Source of the DNA: Synechococcus sp. PCC 7335
Lineage (GTDB): Bacteria; Cyanobacteriota; Cyanobacteriia; Phormidesmidales; Phormidesmidaceae
Length of the DNA stretch: 36,572 nt
Direction: 5' to 3'
Assembly: GCF_000155595.1 (NCBI RefSeq)
Contig: NZ_DS989909.1
Coordinates: forward strand, 1-36,572
Shown: positions 15,291 to 23,697 of the stretch, piece after piece
How the letters are laid out: every line of letters starts with the position of its first letter
How positions within the stretch are numbered: position 1 is the stretch's first letter
The notes under the pieces: model-generated
What the model was told of the DNA's origin: nothing
Seen by the model: the letters and a program-made list of their open reading frames with translations, nothing else
The model's database searches: none
Position numbers and translations under genes: made by a program

Positions 15291-16169
15291 TTAGAGGTCG
15301 GGATCTATCTTCTGAGCGCTAAAGTCTGCGATCGCCCAGCACAACTCGGCCATGAACGTAGAAGCCAAACCGTAGATCCAGCGGGCAGTCTGGCCGAAGT
15401 TCGTACCGTCTAGGGCACCGTTGGCGACGAAGAACTCCCAGCCCCATCCGGCCAGCGCGACTAGGAACATGCCCCAGATAGCGGTGCGTCCGTAGTTGTT
15501 GGCTTTTCGCACTTCGCGTCTAGCCGGGGAGATTGCTTTCGGGTTCAGCTCTATCTTCGATATCCGGTTCAACCGGGCGGCGTACTCGCGCTGTTTGCCT
15601 AGCGGTACGGCGCGGGTGAAGAGTCCCTGTGTCGATGAGATCAGGATGGAGCCAAAGGCACCGACCCACCAGGCTAGGGCGAGTGTTGCAGAATTCCATA
15701 CGGTGGGGCGCGTTGCGGGGTTCCATTGCGGACTAGCACCATTGGTGAACGGTAGGTCAGGTATCACCAAGCCAACTAACCACATGGCAAAGTTCACGAC
15801 TTTGCTTAGCCACAGCAGCAGCGGTGGGAATAGGGCCATCGGACGGAAAGCAATCTCATCACGGCCTAAAGGGATGACAGTGGTGATGGTAGTCGCGTCT
15901 GGCTGCCAAGTCTGAAAACCAACGAAGTAGCTGTTGGCGCTGATCACTAGGCCGACTAAGGCGAGGCTGAGCCATAGGGCGACGGCGGGCGACATCTGTA
16001 GCCGAGGACTGGCAGCGCTGTTCTTGATGTCGGTGATGCGCCGTAGCAGGTCGCTGAAGCGCGGTAGGGCGTAGAGTACCAGTTCAATGAAGCTGTCTTG
16101 CGCCGGGGTGACCTGGGTCGGTGCTGGTGGGGTGCGGCGTGGCGGTGTCTTACGGGTGGTAGCGGCCAT
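15291..16169 (-). CDS. Multi-pass membrane protein of the plasmid gene cluster
   Basis: 292 aa. A Pro/Thr-rich basic N-terminus is followed by five hydrophobic segments: about 62-84, 112-136, 158-178, 229-249 and 262-281. The loop 181-228 is basic (KQREYAARLNRISKIELNPK), probably cytosolic. No family is recognised. It is transcribed with the ATPase gene (54 bp apart) and the single-span protein upstream (50 bp), so the three are likely one operon. A membrane platform for the ATPase is a reasonable guess but unproven. Confidence 0.75.
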   Translation of the reverse strand: MAATTRKTPPRRTPPAPTQVTPAQDSFIELVLYALPRFSDLLRRITDIKNSAASPRLQMSPAVALWLSLALVGLVISANSYFVGFQTWQPDATTITTVIPLGRDEIAFRPMALFPPLLLWLSKVVNFAMWLVGLVIPDLPFTNGASPQWNPATRPTVWNSATLALAWWVGAFGSILISSTQGLFTRAVPLGKQREYAARLNRISKIELNPKAISPARREVRKANNYGRTAIWGMFLVALAGWGWEFFVANGALDGTNFGQTARWIYGLASTFMAELCWAIADFSAQKIDPDL

Positions 16170-16219
16170 GATGTTCTTCCGTTTTGTTGTTGTTTGTTGT
16201 TCTGACTATTGCTTTGGAG

Positions 16220-16669
16220 CTAGTAGCCCAGACAGAGCGGCGCGTCTACGTTCTGAACAAAGCCGTTCGGCCCCATCGTGCCAATACAGACGGCAGTGTC
16301 GAGCTGCGGGCCGAGTAGGACGGGTACTTCGATTGCTCTGACACCTTTGACCTCATAGGTGACGCCGGGACTGTAGGCGGCATCGGTCACCCAGACCGGC
16401 GCGGCGTAGCCCCGTTTGAGCTGAGCGCGGCGCTGGCGCAGTTCGGCACGGCGGGCTAGCTGGGCTAGCCGGTCGCTCTGCGCTAGGCGGGTCTTGGCAT
16501 CCTGCATGTAGACGGTGATGGCGGAACCACCGAGGCCAATGCCAACCAGCAGCGCAGTGGCTGAAAGGCCGAGGAACAGCGCGGCGAGCGACTGCGGTGG
16601 TTTGGCGCTCGGTAGGGTGGGCAGTGACGGGGGAGCGGATAGAACGGGTGGTGCGGTGGAGTCTTCCAT
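16220..16669 (-). CDS. Single-span membrane protein with extracytoplasmic domain
   Basis: 149 aa. A Pro-rich cytosolic start (residues 1-27) is followed by one membrane helix at about 28-54 (LAALFLGLSATALLVGIGLG), a basic helix (AQLARRAELRQRRAQLKRGY) and a small beta-rich domain ending in AVCIGTMGPNGFV and LCLGY with two cysteines that could form a disulfide. The helix-basic linker-small domain layout resembles minor transfer-apparatus or pilus-assembly subunits, but I recognise no family. It is in the same direction and close to the genes on both sides. Confidence 0.65.
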   Translation of the reverse strand: MEDSTAPPVLSAPPSLPTLPSAKPPQSLAALFLGLSATALLVGIGLGGSAITVYMQDAKTRLAQSDRLAQLARRAELRQRRAQLKRGYAAPVWVTDAAYSPGVTYEVKGVRAIEVPVLLGPQLDTAVCIGTMGPNGFVQNVDAPLCLGY

Positions 16670-16737
16670 AGGGATGTTGGGGCGATCTCTTTGTGGATCG
16701 CCTTTGTGAAAGGAATAGTAGGCAGTGCCAGTAGGAT

Positions 16738-17493
16738 CTAGGCGTTGCTCGGCCAGTACTGCTCTGGCATCGGCTGCGTGCGGAAGGCCATCTCGTAGCG
16801 GGCTTGCTCTCGCCTGCCTTCGGGTAGGACTGCAACAGAAGACTCAATGGACTGCTGGTCTGATAGCCATAGCCGACTCCACTGTTCTTCGTACTCGGCG
16901 GCTTTGAGTTGGGCAATGGTCTCAGTGACTGCCGTTTCGTTCTCAGCAATCACCGTGTGGATTGGCAGTCCTAGTTCGTAGACCAGCGTGATGGCTGCCT
17001 CGGGGCTGTAGCCGCGTTCCATGTGCAGGCAGAACAGGCAGTCAGCGGCGGCGGTGCGGGCGTCGAAGTAGCCTCTATCTGAGGTCAGGTGGGCAAAGTC
17101 ATCGTCACGGTGCCACCACTGCGCTGATTCGTTCGGCTCTTGGCACAGTCCCTGCCAGTACACGCCGGGCTGGTTCTCGTACTGGTAGAGGGCAAAGTGA
17201 ACGCCGCTTTGATACGGACTACTCTCATCGAGTTCAAACGCACTCAGCGCGGCGGCGGGCGGTAGTTCGATTGAGCCCTCTTCTTCTGTACCGGAGTTGT
17301 AGAGGCTGCTCAGGTAGTCAATAGCGTCGGCACTGGCTTCTGCTTTGGTATCAAAGCCGTCTTCTGAGCAGTAGTCGTCGCCAAACTGGGGGCCGCAGCT
17401 GTACCAGTGCCAGTAGCCGTATAGCTCATGTAGGGTGAAGTCGTTGTTCTCGGTCGCCTGGTAGGGCGCTAGGCAACTTTCGCTAGGTGTCAT
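16738..17493 (-). CDS. Hypothetical acidic soluble protein
   Basis: 251 aa from the ATG at 17493. The frame is open to 17826, but the upstream part overlaps the ParR-like gene and looks non-coding in that frame. The protein is acidic and aromatic-rich: LHELYGYWHWYSCGPQFGDD, YQSGVHFALYQYENQPGVYW and WWHRDDDFAHLTSDRGYFDA. Eight cysteines are present. No domain is recognised. It is likely translated from the same message as the ParMR cassette or from its own promoter in the 113-bp gap. Confidence 0.7.
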   Translation of the reverse strand: MTPSESCLAPYQATENNDFTLHELYGYWHWYSCGPQFGDDYCSEDGFDTKAEASADAIDYLSSLYNSGTEEEGSIELPPAAALSAFELDESSPYQSGVHFALYQYENQPGVYWQGLCQEPNESAQWWHRDDDFAHLTSDRGYFDARTAAADCLFCLHMERGYSPEAAITLVYELGLPIHTVIAENETAVTETIAQLKAAEYEEQWSRLWLSDQQSIESSVAVLPEGRREQARYEMAFRTQPMPEQYWPSNA

Positions 17494-17546
17494 AATTGTT
17501 CTGTTCCGTGGTTTGATTCGTTGTGGTTTCGGGCGATGGACGTTGG

Positions 17547-17580
17547 GCGAGCCCGTTGTTGTCGCAACGGCTCGCTTTTT
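17547..17580 (+). terminator. Hairpin with T5 tract (plus strand)
   Basis: GCGAGCCCGTTG (17547-17558) pairs with CAACGGCTCGC (17565-17575) with one bulged C, followed by TTTTT. It is oriented to stop plus-strand transcription although the flanking genes are on the minus strand, so it may block antisense RNA through the par cassette. Confidence 0.6.
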
Positions 17581-17606
17581 ACTGGGTTGAAATTCTGTTG
17601 TTTCTT

Positions 17607-17927
17607 CTACCAGTCGTCTGAGTTGTTCTCTAGTCCGCCTATCGTCGGGGCAGGTGTAGTGCTCGCAGCAGGCGGTGTAACAGTCACAGACGGCGGCTTG
17701 GGTGGATGAATAGAGACCGATGAGCGCTGTAGCAGTTCGTAGCTCAGCAGCAGCCGTCCTAGCGCTTGCATAGGGGAAGGAGCGATCTCTGTGAGGGCAG
17801 AAAGCACCGCTTTCTGTTCCTGCCACTCTTGAACAATGCGAGCGAGCAGCTCGGTGTTACTTTCCGCCCCTTGTCTGAGTGCTTCCCACTCTGCCTGCTC
17901 GACGCGGGCGCGGATCTGCACTCGCAC
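17607..17927 (-). CDS. ParR-like small adaptor of a ParM-type segregation cassette
   Basis: 106 aa with a GTG start at 17927, one base overlapping the ParM stop, and a good ribosome-binding site (AAGGAG, 17934-17939). The first 50 residues are basic-helical (MRVQIRARVEQAEWEALRQG) followed by ELLARIVQEW, consistent with a ribbon-helix-helix DNA-binding head; the rest is Pro/Ser/Thr-rich and may be the disordered tail that contacts the filament. Assignment rests mainly on its position directly after the actin-like gene, as in type II partition loci. Sequence similarity to known ParR proteins is not evident by eye. Confidence 0.6.
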   Translation of the reverse strand: MRVQIRARVEQAEWEALRQGAESNTELLARIVQEWQEQKAVLSALTEIAPSPMQALGRLLLSYELLQRSSVSIHPPKPPSVTVTPPAASTTPAPTIGGLENNSDDW

Positions 17928-18919
17928 TAGCGCACTCCTTTAAGCAGCTCGGCTGAGACTTCAGCTAGCGCTTCTAGGTTTGCCCACTGCGGATGCTTCA
18001 GCGCTTTACCGCCTACTACCTGCTCAATACCAGGCAGCTTCGCACCACCGCCTAAGATGAAGCGCGGGGCGCTGTCGCCGCCGATGAACGCGAGCGCTTC
18101 GGCCAAACTCGCAGATAGGTCACCTGCAATCTGCTCAGATATCTCTGAGCCATGCTTTTGGTCTAGCAGGTAGTTAATCACCTGCTGCGGGCTGGGCGTT
18201 TTGAGCTGGGCAGCGAGTGACTCCCGGCTGACAATACGGTCAGCAATGCCGTAGACGCCGCACTCATCGAACGGGCGACGATTGAGGATACGACCTGATG
18301 CCGATACTTGAGTGACTAGAACGGTACGGTTGCCGATGTCGATTAGGTAGGCGGATTCACCTTTGAGCTTAGAGCGCACGGCGGCAAAGGCTTGATAGCC
18401 TTCTAGCTGCGGGGTGGCGCTATGGATATGAATGGCAAAGCGCTGCGGTTTGCTGCCAATCACTTCCGCGTCAGCAGGCACTTCAACTGGATGGCGTCCG
18501 ATGATTTGGGAGACGATAGCGGGGCCATAGCTTTTGACTGAGGGGGAGGTGAAGATTGCATCGGCGTGGATGTCTTCGGTGGTGCCGAACATCTGACGCA
18601 GGGCATGGAAGAGGAGCAGACGAGCGTTCTTCACTTTGCCGTCGGCGCTTTGGCCAGTGCGGGTGCAGGCGATAGTGGCGGCTGACTTACCAACTAGGTA
18701 GGGTTGGAGGCCATCAGCGGTGAGGACAGCAAGGCAGTCACTGTTGGCAGTAGGGGCCGTTGCAACGTGAGAAGGGAAGCGGCAGCGGACGAACTTATCG
18801 GTGCCGTTCATTTTGCCGAGTGCTTTAACATCACCATTGCCGAGGTCAATCAGGACAAGGGCTCTAGCGGTTGGAGTGGTGCAGTTTTTGACCTGTTTTA
18901 CTTTGAGGGCTGAAATCAT
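17927..18919 (-). CDS. parM: ParM-like actin-fold segregation ATPase
   Basis: 330 aa. The actin-fold nucleotide pocket is readable: phosphate-1 loop LIDLGNGDVKALG (23-35), phosphate-2 loop YLIDIGNRTVLV (191-202) and adenosine loop RFILGGGAKLPGI (286-298). This is the StbA/ParM pattern of plasmid segregation proteins that polymerise to push sister plasmids apart. A Shine-Dalgarno AGGTGA precedes the ATG at 18919. The ParR-like gene follows with a one-base overlap, and repeats upstream (18954-19104) could be the centromere, as in R1 parC. Family assignment is firm; the symbol denotes the family, not orthology to R1. Confidence 0.85.
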   Translation of the reverse strand: MISALKVKQVKNCTTPTARALVLIDLGNGDVKALGKMNGTDKFVRCRFPSHVATAPTANSDCLAVLTADGLQPYLVGKSAATIACTRTGQSADGKVKNARLLLFHALRQMFGTTEDIHADAIFTSPSVKSYGPAIVSQIIGRHPVEVPADAEVIGSKPQRFAIHIHSATPQLEGYQAFAAVRSKLKGESAYLIDIGNRTVLVTQVSASGRILNRRPFDECGVYGIADRIVSRESLAAQLKTPSPQQVINYLLDQKHGSEISEQIAGDLSASLAEALAFIGGDSAPRFILGGGAKLPGIEQVVGGKALKHPQWANLEALAEVSAELLKGVR

Positions 18920-18953
18920 AGAATCACCTAAAAGGGTTGTGGCTACTGGAGTT

Positions 18954-19104
18954 GCTCAGTTGTGTCTCAATCTCATTGAAACTGAGCCAAAGGAGGCAAG
19001 CAGAGGACAAGACGTTAACGAGCGTTAAGTATCCTGTCCGCCGCTACACAGCCAACATTAACTCAGTTTTTAGACAAAACGCAGACAAAACGCAGACAAT
19101 AAGC
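18954..19104. promoter_or_regulatory. Candidate parC/operator: hairpin, palindrome and three tandem 11-bp repeats
   Basis: Upstream of the ParM gene: (i) GCTCAGTT (18954-18961) pairs with AACTGAGC (18980-18987), with an inner TCAAT/ATTGA stem; (ii) palindrome TTAACG, AG, CGTTAA at 19015-19028; (iii) tandem AGACAAAACGC at 19072-19082 and 19083-19093, then AGACAATAAGC at 19094-19104. An 11-bp period puts each copy on the same face of the helix, as in R1 parC. This is the likely ParR binding and autoregulation site (inference). Confidence 0.65.
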
Positions 19105-19224
19105 AGCTTGAATGGAGTAATTCGCTGACGATACGCATATCTTATTTGTCGCCGCTGCGTCAGTGTTTAGCAGCTAAGCTGTCTGTTTAATGCCTTTTTC
19201 GGCTAATCTTGGGGAGCAAAGATC

Positions 19225-19446
19225 GTGAAAGCGTCCATGAAGGTTCCAAAGAATCGACAAACTAGAGCAGCCGACGACGTGTGGATGGCTAGCGAAGCTG
19301 TTGCTCGTTGGTTTGGAATGACAACTGCAAGGGAGGGGCTAGAAATGGCGGTTCGTGATTACGCCTCTCAACTAGCCAAGACAGATACCACCTTTGCTCA
19401 GATTTGGGAGAAAGTTAAAGAGGAGGGTGTTGAAACCAAAAACTGA
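19225..19446 (+). CDS. Small basic protein upstream of the replication gene
   Basis: 73 aa from a GTG start with a strong ribosome-binding site GGGGAG eight bases before it; an in-frame ATG lies four codons later. The sequence MKVPKNRQTRAADDVWMASE, then ARWFGMTTAREGLEMAVRDY looks like a small helical, possibly DNA-binding, protein. A terminator hairpin follows immediately. Its place between the parM and rep control regions suggests a copy-number or partition regulator, but the family is not recognised. Confidence 0.6.
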   Translation: MKASMKVPKNRQTRAADDVWMASEAVARWFGMTTAREGLEMAVRDYASQLAKTDTTFAQIWEKVKEEGVETKN

Positions 19447-19461
19447 CTGTTTAAAACCGCG

Positions 19462-19493
19462 AAACGACCTGAACCAAAAGGTTTAGGTCGTTT
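19462..19493 (+). terminator. Intrinsic terminator after the small basic gene
   Basis: AAACGACCT pairs with AGGTCGTTT around an ACCAAAAGGT inner stem-loop. It stops transcription of the 73-aa gene before the rep leader (19494-19621), in which I see no other gene. Confidence 0.75.
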
Positions 19494-19621
19494 GTTGGCA
19501 AGCTAATCCTGAAGCCTTCAAAATCGAATAACTGTGTCTTCTTGGCGGGAGGTAACAGTTGTTGATTTTTCACCGAAGAGCAACAGGGCTCAAGCTCCCA
19601 TTCGGGGGCGCATGAACCACT

Positions 19622-22600
19622 ATGTTACCCGATTTTCTTGGGCTGCGTCAGCAGTCCAGCTATAGAGTTGATCTATGTTCTATGGAACACAGATCAGACA
19701 AGCCTTTCAGACATCTAAAAAGTTTCCAACAATTTGCTCAAAACTGCGATCACGCTGTTCTCTTAGAAAACTTTCCTACTCTACTTCCGTTAAACGACGC
19801 AGTCTTTCCTACCTGCCATCACACCAGCGACAGCCCTCCAGCACCGAGTCCCGACTGCTCACCCACCCCGGCCTACGTTCAAGAATGGCAAGCTAGCCAC
19901 GTAGAGCCAGCCATCATCCGCGCCAACGTCCGCTACGCCGAAGATGACGCCGCCGTAGAGCTGCTCACCCGCCACGCCATCGAGCAGATGGGCGGTCACG
20001 CCGCTCAATACGCCACCACCGCCGTCATCAAACTACGCCAGCGCTACCACCACGCCCTAGCAGGCGGCTGGTGGGTCAGCGGCCTAGATCCGTTGAACGA
20101 CTGGGCACCGATGGACTGGGGCCAGTTCAAACCCGAGAAGCCCCGTCAGCGCTGGAACGACCCCGAGAAGGTCATCAAGTACGAAGTCCCCGCCCAGCAA
20201 AGCACCCGCGCCCTCTTCCTAGACGGCAGCGAGATCAACTGGGCAGATGTCCAAACCGACATCACCATTCCCAGACTGTGGACAGAAGGAGCCAAGAAAG
20301 CAGGCGCTGCCCTCACACAAGGCTACGCCGCCATCGCCCTACCCGGTGTCTACAGCGGCTATCGCTCCAAAGATAAGCTCGGTAACCCCATCACACCACA
20401 TCTGATTGCCGATGTCCTCGCCATCGCCCAACCCGGCAGCATCCACTATCTCGCCTTCGACCAGGACGAGAAACCCACCACTCGCCGTAACGTCGCGATC
20501 GCCCTCAGCCGCTTCAGCCAACTGCTGATCAGTGCAGGCGCTCACGTCCGCATCGTCCGCTGGAGTCCCAAACAGGGCAAAGGCATCGATGACCTAATCG
20601 CCAACCACGGCCCCGACGCCTTCCATACAGCCGTCGAGAAAGCGCTCACCTTCGAGGAATGGCAACTCTGGAACGCCCTCGATAACCGGCTAACTGTGAC
20701 GCCGACCCTCAAACTAAAAACCCATGACCTGACAGTCCTCAGCCCCGAGTCCGTCCCTGATACCGGCATCATCGCCCTCGCCGCCGCCAAAGGCACCGGC
20801 AAAACCAACCTGATCAACGGTCTTGTTGCTGACCAGCCCAAAACTCTGCTCGCAGGCCATCGCATCAGCCTGATGCGTCACCTATGCGAACGCTGCGGCA
20901 TCCACTATCGCGGCGACCTCGACCGGCAAGGCGGACGCTTCCTCACCGACAGCGCCTACACCCTGCGCGTTGGTACCTGCGTCGATAGCCTGCTCGCCAT
21001 CGACCCCGATAGCTTCAAAGACTGTGACCTGGTACTCGATGAAGTCTGTCAGGTACTCAGACACCTGCTCACCTCCAGTACCTGCAACCAGCAGGGCAAA
21101 CGCCCCGTCCTGCTAATGCGCTTTCGGCAGCTAATCAGAACCGCCAAGCGCGTCATCCTGGCCGACGCCGATCTAGACGACAGCGCCCTGCGCTACATCC
21201 AGCTGCTGCGCGGTGACGTAGACACGACTAAACCGTTCCTGATCCGCAACGACTACCAGGCCCCCGGCTATCCCGTCCGCTTCATCCAAGCGCCCGATAG
21301 CAGCGCCATCACCGGCGAACTGCTGCGCGATCTCAAAGACGGCCTGCGGCTCTACATCGCCACCGACTCCAAACGCGGTAGTAAGCGTATCCATCGCCTG
21401 ATCAATGAACTTCAAAGCCAGCTACCCAACCTGCTGATCAACTCCGATACCAGCGGCGGCGAGACCGAACGCGCCTTCATGGAGAACCCAGACCAGCATC
21501 TGACCACAATCTCACTCCAGGCGGTCACTGCCTCCCCTAGTGCCGGTACGGGCCTTTCTATCGAAGGTGAGCACTTCGATAAGGTCTACGGCCTGTTCTA
21601 CGGCGCTAGCTCTACCGATGCGGATATGGCTCAGGCACTCGGTAGAGTCAGAGCCCCGATACCGAGAGTGGTGTGGTGTGCCAAGTATGGCCGTAGCTTC
21701 TCCAAAGCAGGGCGTGAGACTAGCCCTAAGCAGCTCAGAAGCCTACTTAAACAGAAAACCCAGGCCAACACCCTGTTGATTCGCGCTAGCCTCTCTGAGG
21801 TCGGCTACAGCGGTCTGAGTAGCTACGACTGGGACAGCGACCCACATATTCACTACTGGTCGCAGATAGAAGCGCAGCGCAACCGTTCGATGTGGCATCT
21901 GAGGACAGCATTGAAAGTAAGACTGATGCACGAAGGTCATCAGGTAGAACCCGTAACCCTCGGCAAAGACCAGCAGGCCCATACCCTGCTCAAAGAAGCC
22001 AGGGACGATATGAAGGTAGAGCAGGCGATCTCGGTCGAAGCGGCGCACAACATCACGGCAGCAGAGGCTAAGCTACTCGACCAGATGGAGAGCTTAGAGC
22101 CCGAGCAGCAGCTGTCGTTGCAGAAGTACAAGCTAGCTGAGTTCTACTGTGTGCCGATTGAAGAGGTAGACGCCGATATGGTGTTTGCCGACAACCACGG
22201 CAGGCGGCGTGGGCAGTTGCTCAACCTAGAGCGGATGCTAGAGCCGGAGACGGCGACCGAGGCGGATGTCAGAGCGCTAGAACGACAGGGACAGTGGCAG
22301 CAGGGCTATACGCCTTGGGACTTATCGAATGCCACCCTGAAGCGTGAGATGAGAAAACGATTAGGTTTAGCGGCTTATCTGAAGCCGGGTAAGCAGTGGG
22401 ACGGTGACTCACTGGCTGAGTTCAAGGCGACGGCGCTGAGGTATGCCCCGCAGATAAAGGCAGCGCTGAACTTCACGGTCAAGCCTGAAGTGAGTGCGGT
22501 ACAGATTCTCAATCAGCTCTTAGAGCAAATGGGGCTGCTCTGCATTCAGTCTCGTTACAGAAGCAACGGTAAGCGAGTCAGAGTCTATCAGCTAGACCCG

Positions 22601-22879
22601 GTGTGCTATCAGCAGCAGCTAGCGATACTAGAGCGGCGTAAAGCTAGTCAAGAAAAGGCAACAGAAGAGGGGCCACCCCCGGCTACTAATCATTCAAGTA
22701 GGGGAGGGTGTCCCGTAGTTGAACACATACAAACAGGCAGATTAGAACAGTGGCGCTGGGGCACTTTGCCGAGTCCTTGGGTAATTCAAGCTGAGGTGGG
22801 TGAGCTGGTGACGATTCGAGATAGCAATGGGGAGACGTTCCTCGCTAGTCGGGCTGAGTTAGTGTCTTGGAATGACTGA
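19622..22879 (+). CDS. CyRepA1-family plasmid replication protein (primase-helicase)
   Basis: 1085 aa. Recognised as the large cyanobacterial replication initiator type of pSYSA. Residues about 85-175 are the N-terminal conserved region (YVQEWQASHVEPAIIRANVR, then GGWWVSGLDPLNDWAPMDWG). Residues 215-335 are a Toprim-like primase domain: LWTEGAKKAG with Glu222, LAFDQDEKPTTRRNVA with Asp280 and Asp282, and GKGIDDLIA. A helicase domain follows: Walker A AAKGTGKT (388-395), Walker B DLVLDEVCQ (469-477), then VILADADLDD, and QALGRVRAP near the end of the second RecA fold. The start is uncertain: the ATG at 19682 (MEHRSDKP) may be the real one, since the first 20 residues are not conserved-looking. 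A 128-bp leader precedes it. Confidence 0.92.
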   Translation: MLPDFLGLRQQSSYRVDLCSMEHRSDKPFRHLKSFQQFAQNCDHAVLLENFPTLLPLNDAVFPTCHHTSDSPPAPSPDCSPTPAYVQEWQASHVEPAIIRANVRYAEDDAAVELLTRHAIEQMGGHAAQYATTAVIKLRQRYHHALAGGWWVSGLDPLNDWAPMDWGQFKPEKPRQRWNDPEKVIKYEVPAQQSTRALFLDGSEINWADVQTDITIPRLWTEGAKKAGAALTQGYAAIALPGVYSGYRSKDKLGNPITPHLIADVLAIAQPGSIHYLAFDQDEKPTTRRNVAIALSRFSQLLISAGAHVRIVRWSPKQGKGIDDLIANHGPDAFHTAVEKALTFEEWQLWNALDNRLTVTPTLKLKTHDLTVLSPESVPDTGIIALAAAKGTGKTNLINGLVADQPKTLLAGHRISLMRHLCERCGIHYRGDLDRQGGRFLTDSAYTLRVGTCVDSLLAIDPDSFKDCDLVLDEVCQVLRHLLTSSTCNQQGKRPVLLMRFRQLIRTAKRVILADADLDDSALRYIQLLRGDVDTTKPFLIRNDYQAPGYPVRFIQAPDSSAITGELLRDLKDGLRLYIATDSKRGSKRIHRLINELQSQLPNLLINSDTSGGETERAFMENPDQHLTTISLQAVTASPSAGTGLSIEGEHFDKVYGLFYGASSTDADMAQALGRVRAPIPRVVWCAKYGRSFSKAGRETSPKQLRSLLKQKTQANTLLIRASLSEVGYSGLSSYDWDSDPHIHYWSQIEAQRNRSMWHLRTALKVRLMHEGHQVEPVTLGKDQQAHTLLKEARDDMKVEQAISVEAAHNITAAEAKLLDQMESLEPEQQLSLQKYKLAEFYCVPIEEVDADMVFADNHGRRRGQLLNLERMLEPETATEADVRALERQGQWQQGYTPWDLSNATLKREMRKRLGLAAYLKPGKQWDGDSLAEFKATALRYAPQIKAALNFTVKPEVSAVQILNQLLEQMGLLCIQSRYRSNGKRVRVYQLDPVCYQQQLAILERRKASQEKATEEGPPPATNHSSRGGCPVVEHIQTGRLEQWRWGTLPSPWVIQAEVGELVTIRDSNGETFLASRAELVSWND

Positions 22880-22999
22880 TAGCAAGTTAAGTTCGGCTGA
22901 TCCAGCAGGCTCCTGATCCATCACCCTGCTCAGACTTGGGTGCAGTTGGCAGCCTTATCGAGTGAGGAATAGAATTATAGGGAGCTTCAACATCCATAG

Positions 23000-23611
23000 A
23001 TGAGTAGGCCCAGGCTGATGATCTCAATTGCAACTAAGCGTCAACAGATTACCTTCAGCGAGTATCTATTGCGTCCCTATGACCGTAAGCGGACGGAATT
23101 AGTCAACGGAAGCATTATTGAGATGGCTGAGGCAAGTCCGCTGCATGTTTTGATTATTAAGCTGCTGCAACGCCTACTTGATGAGTACTTAGAAACATCT
23201 GGTTCAGACTTGGCAACTTATAGCGGCTGCGGTGTTGAAATACCTAGAGTAGATAGGGAGAGCAACACAAGAACACCTGACCTGGTGATCTGTCAGCAGC
23301 AGCAGTTCGAGGCGATGCTTGGGTTTACCAAGGCTATATTCTTACGAGGTAATCCACCCGCATTAGCCATTGAAGTCTCTAGCCCCAGCAATACTAGAAC
23401 GGACACAGAAGATAAGCGTATAGAGTACGCGCTAGCAGGAGTATCCGAGTATTGGATTGTCAATCCTGTAGATGGCTACGTACTAACTCTGTCGCTCGCA
23501 GGCGAAAGCTATCAAGAGATAGGCACGTTCCATGGCGATGAAATAATCCGCTCACATCTACTGGCCAACTTCCATCCGACAGCCAGCGAACTGTTGAGAA
23601 AGTCTCCTTAG
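23000..23611 (+). CDS. Uma2-family (DUF820) PD-(D/E)XK nuclease-like protein
   Basis: 203 aa. Shows the Uma2 pattern: ELVNGSIIEM (Glu34), TPDLVI (Asp94), AIEVSSPS (Glu125) and DKRIEYALAGVSEYWIVNP with Lys139, together the PD-(D/E)XK active-site residues. The family is hugely expanded in cyanobacteria and often linked with transposons; molecular function is not settled. The start could also be the ATG seven codons downstream, MISIATKRQQ. It stands alone between rep and a minus-strand hypothetical gene. No truncation is seen. Confidence 0.9.
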   Translation: MSRPRLMISIATKRQQITFSEYLLRPYDRKRTELVNGSIIEMAEASPLHVLIIKLLQRLLDEYLETSGSDLATYSGCGVEIPRVDRESNTRTPDLVICQQQQFEAMLGFTKAIFLRGNPPALAIEVSSPSNTRTDTEDKRIEYALAGVSEYWIVNPVDGYVLTLSLAGESYQEIGTFHGDEIIRSHLLANFHPTASELLRKSP

Positions 23612-23697
23612 CTAACACTTTAGAGCCTAGATAAGCAGCTAGAGTATGCCTGGGCTCAAGTCCCTGAGCACACTGGGCCATTAAAGATTGTTAAGGC

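Noticed and set aside
16353-16949. 198-codon minus-strand frame
   Set aside because: Shadow of the single-span membrane protein and the acidic protein genes; Arg/Ser-rich composition of a wrong frame.
17494-17826. Upstream extension of the acidic protein
   Set aside because: Overlaps the ParR-like gene, which has a much better ribosome-binding site and coupling to parM.
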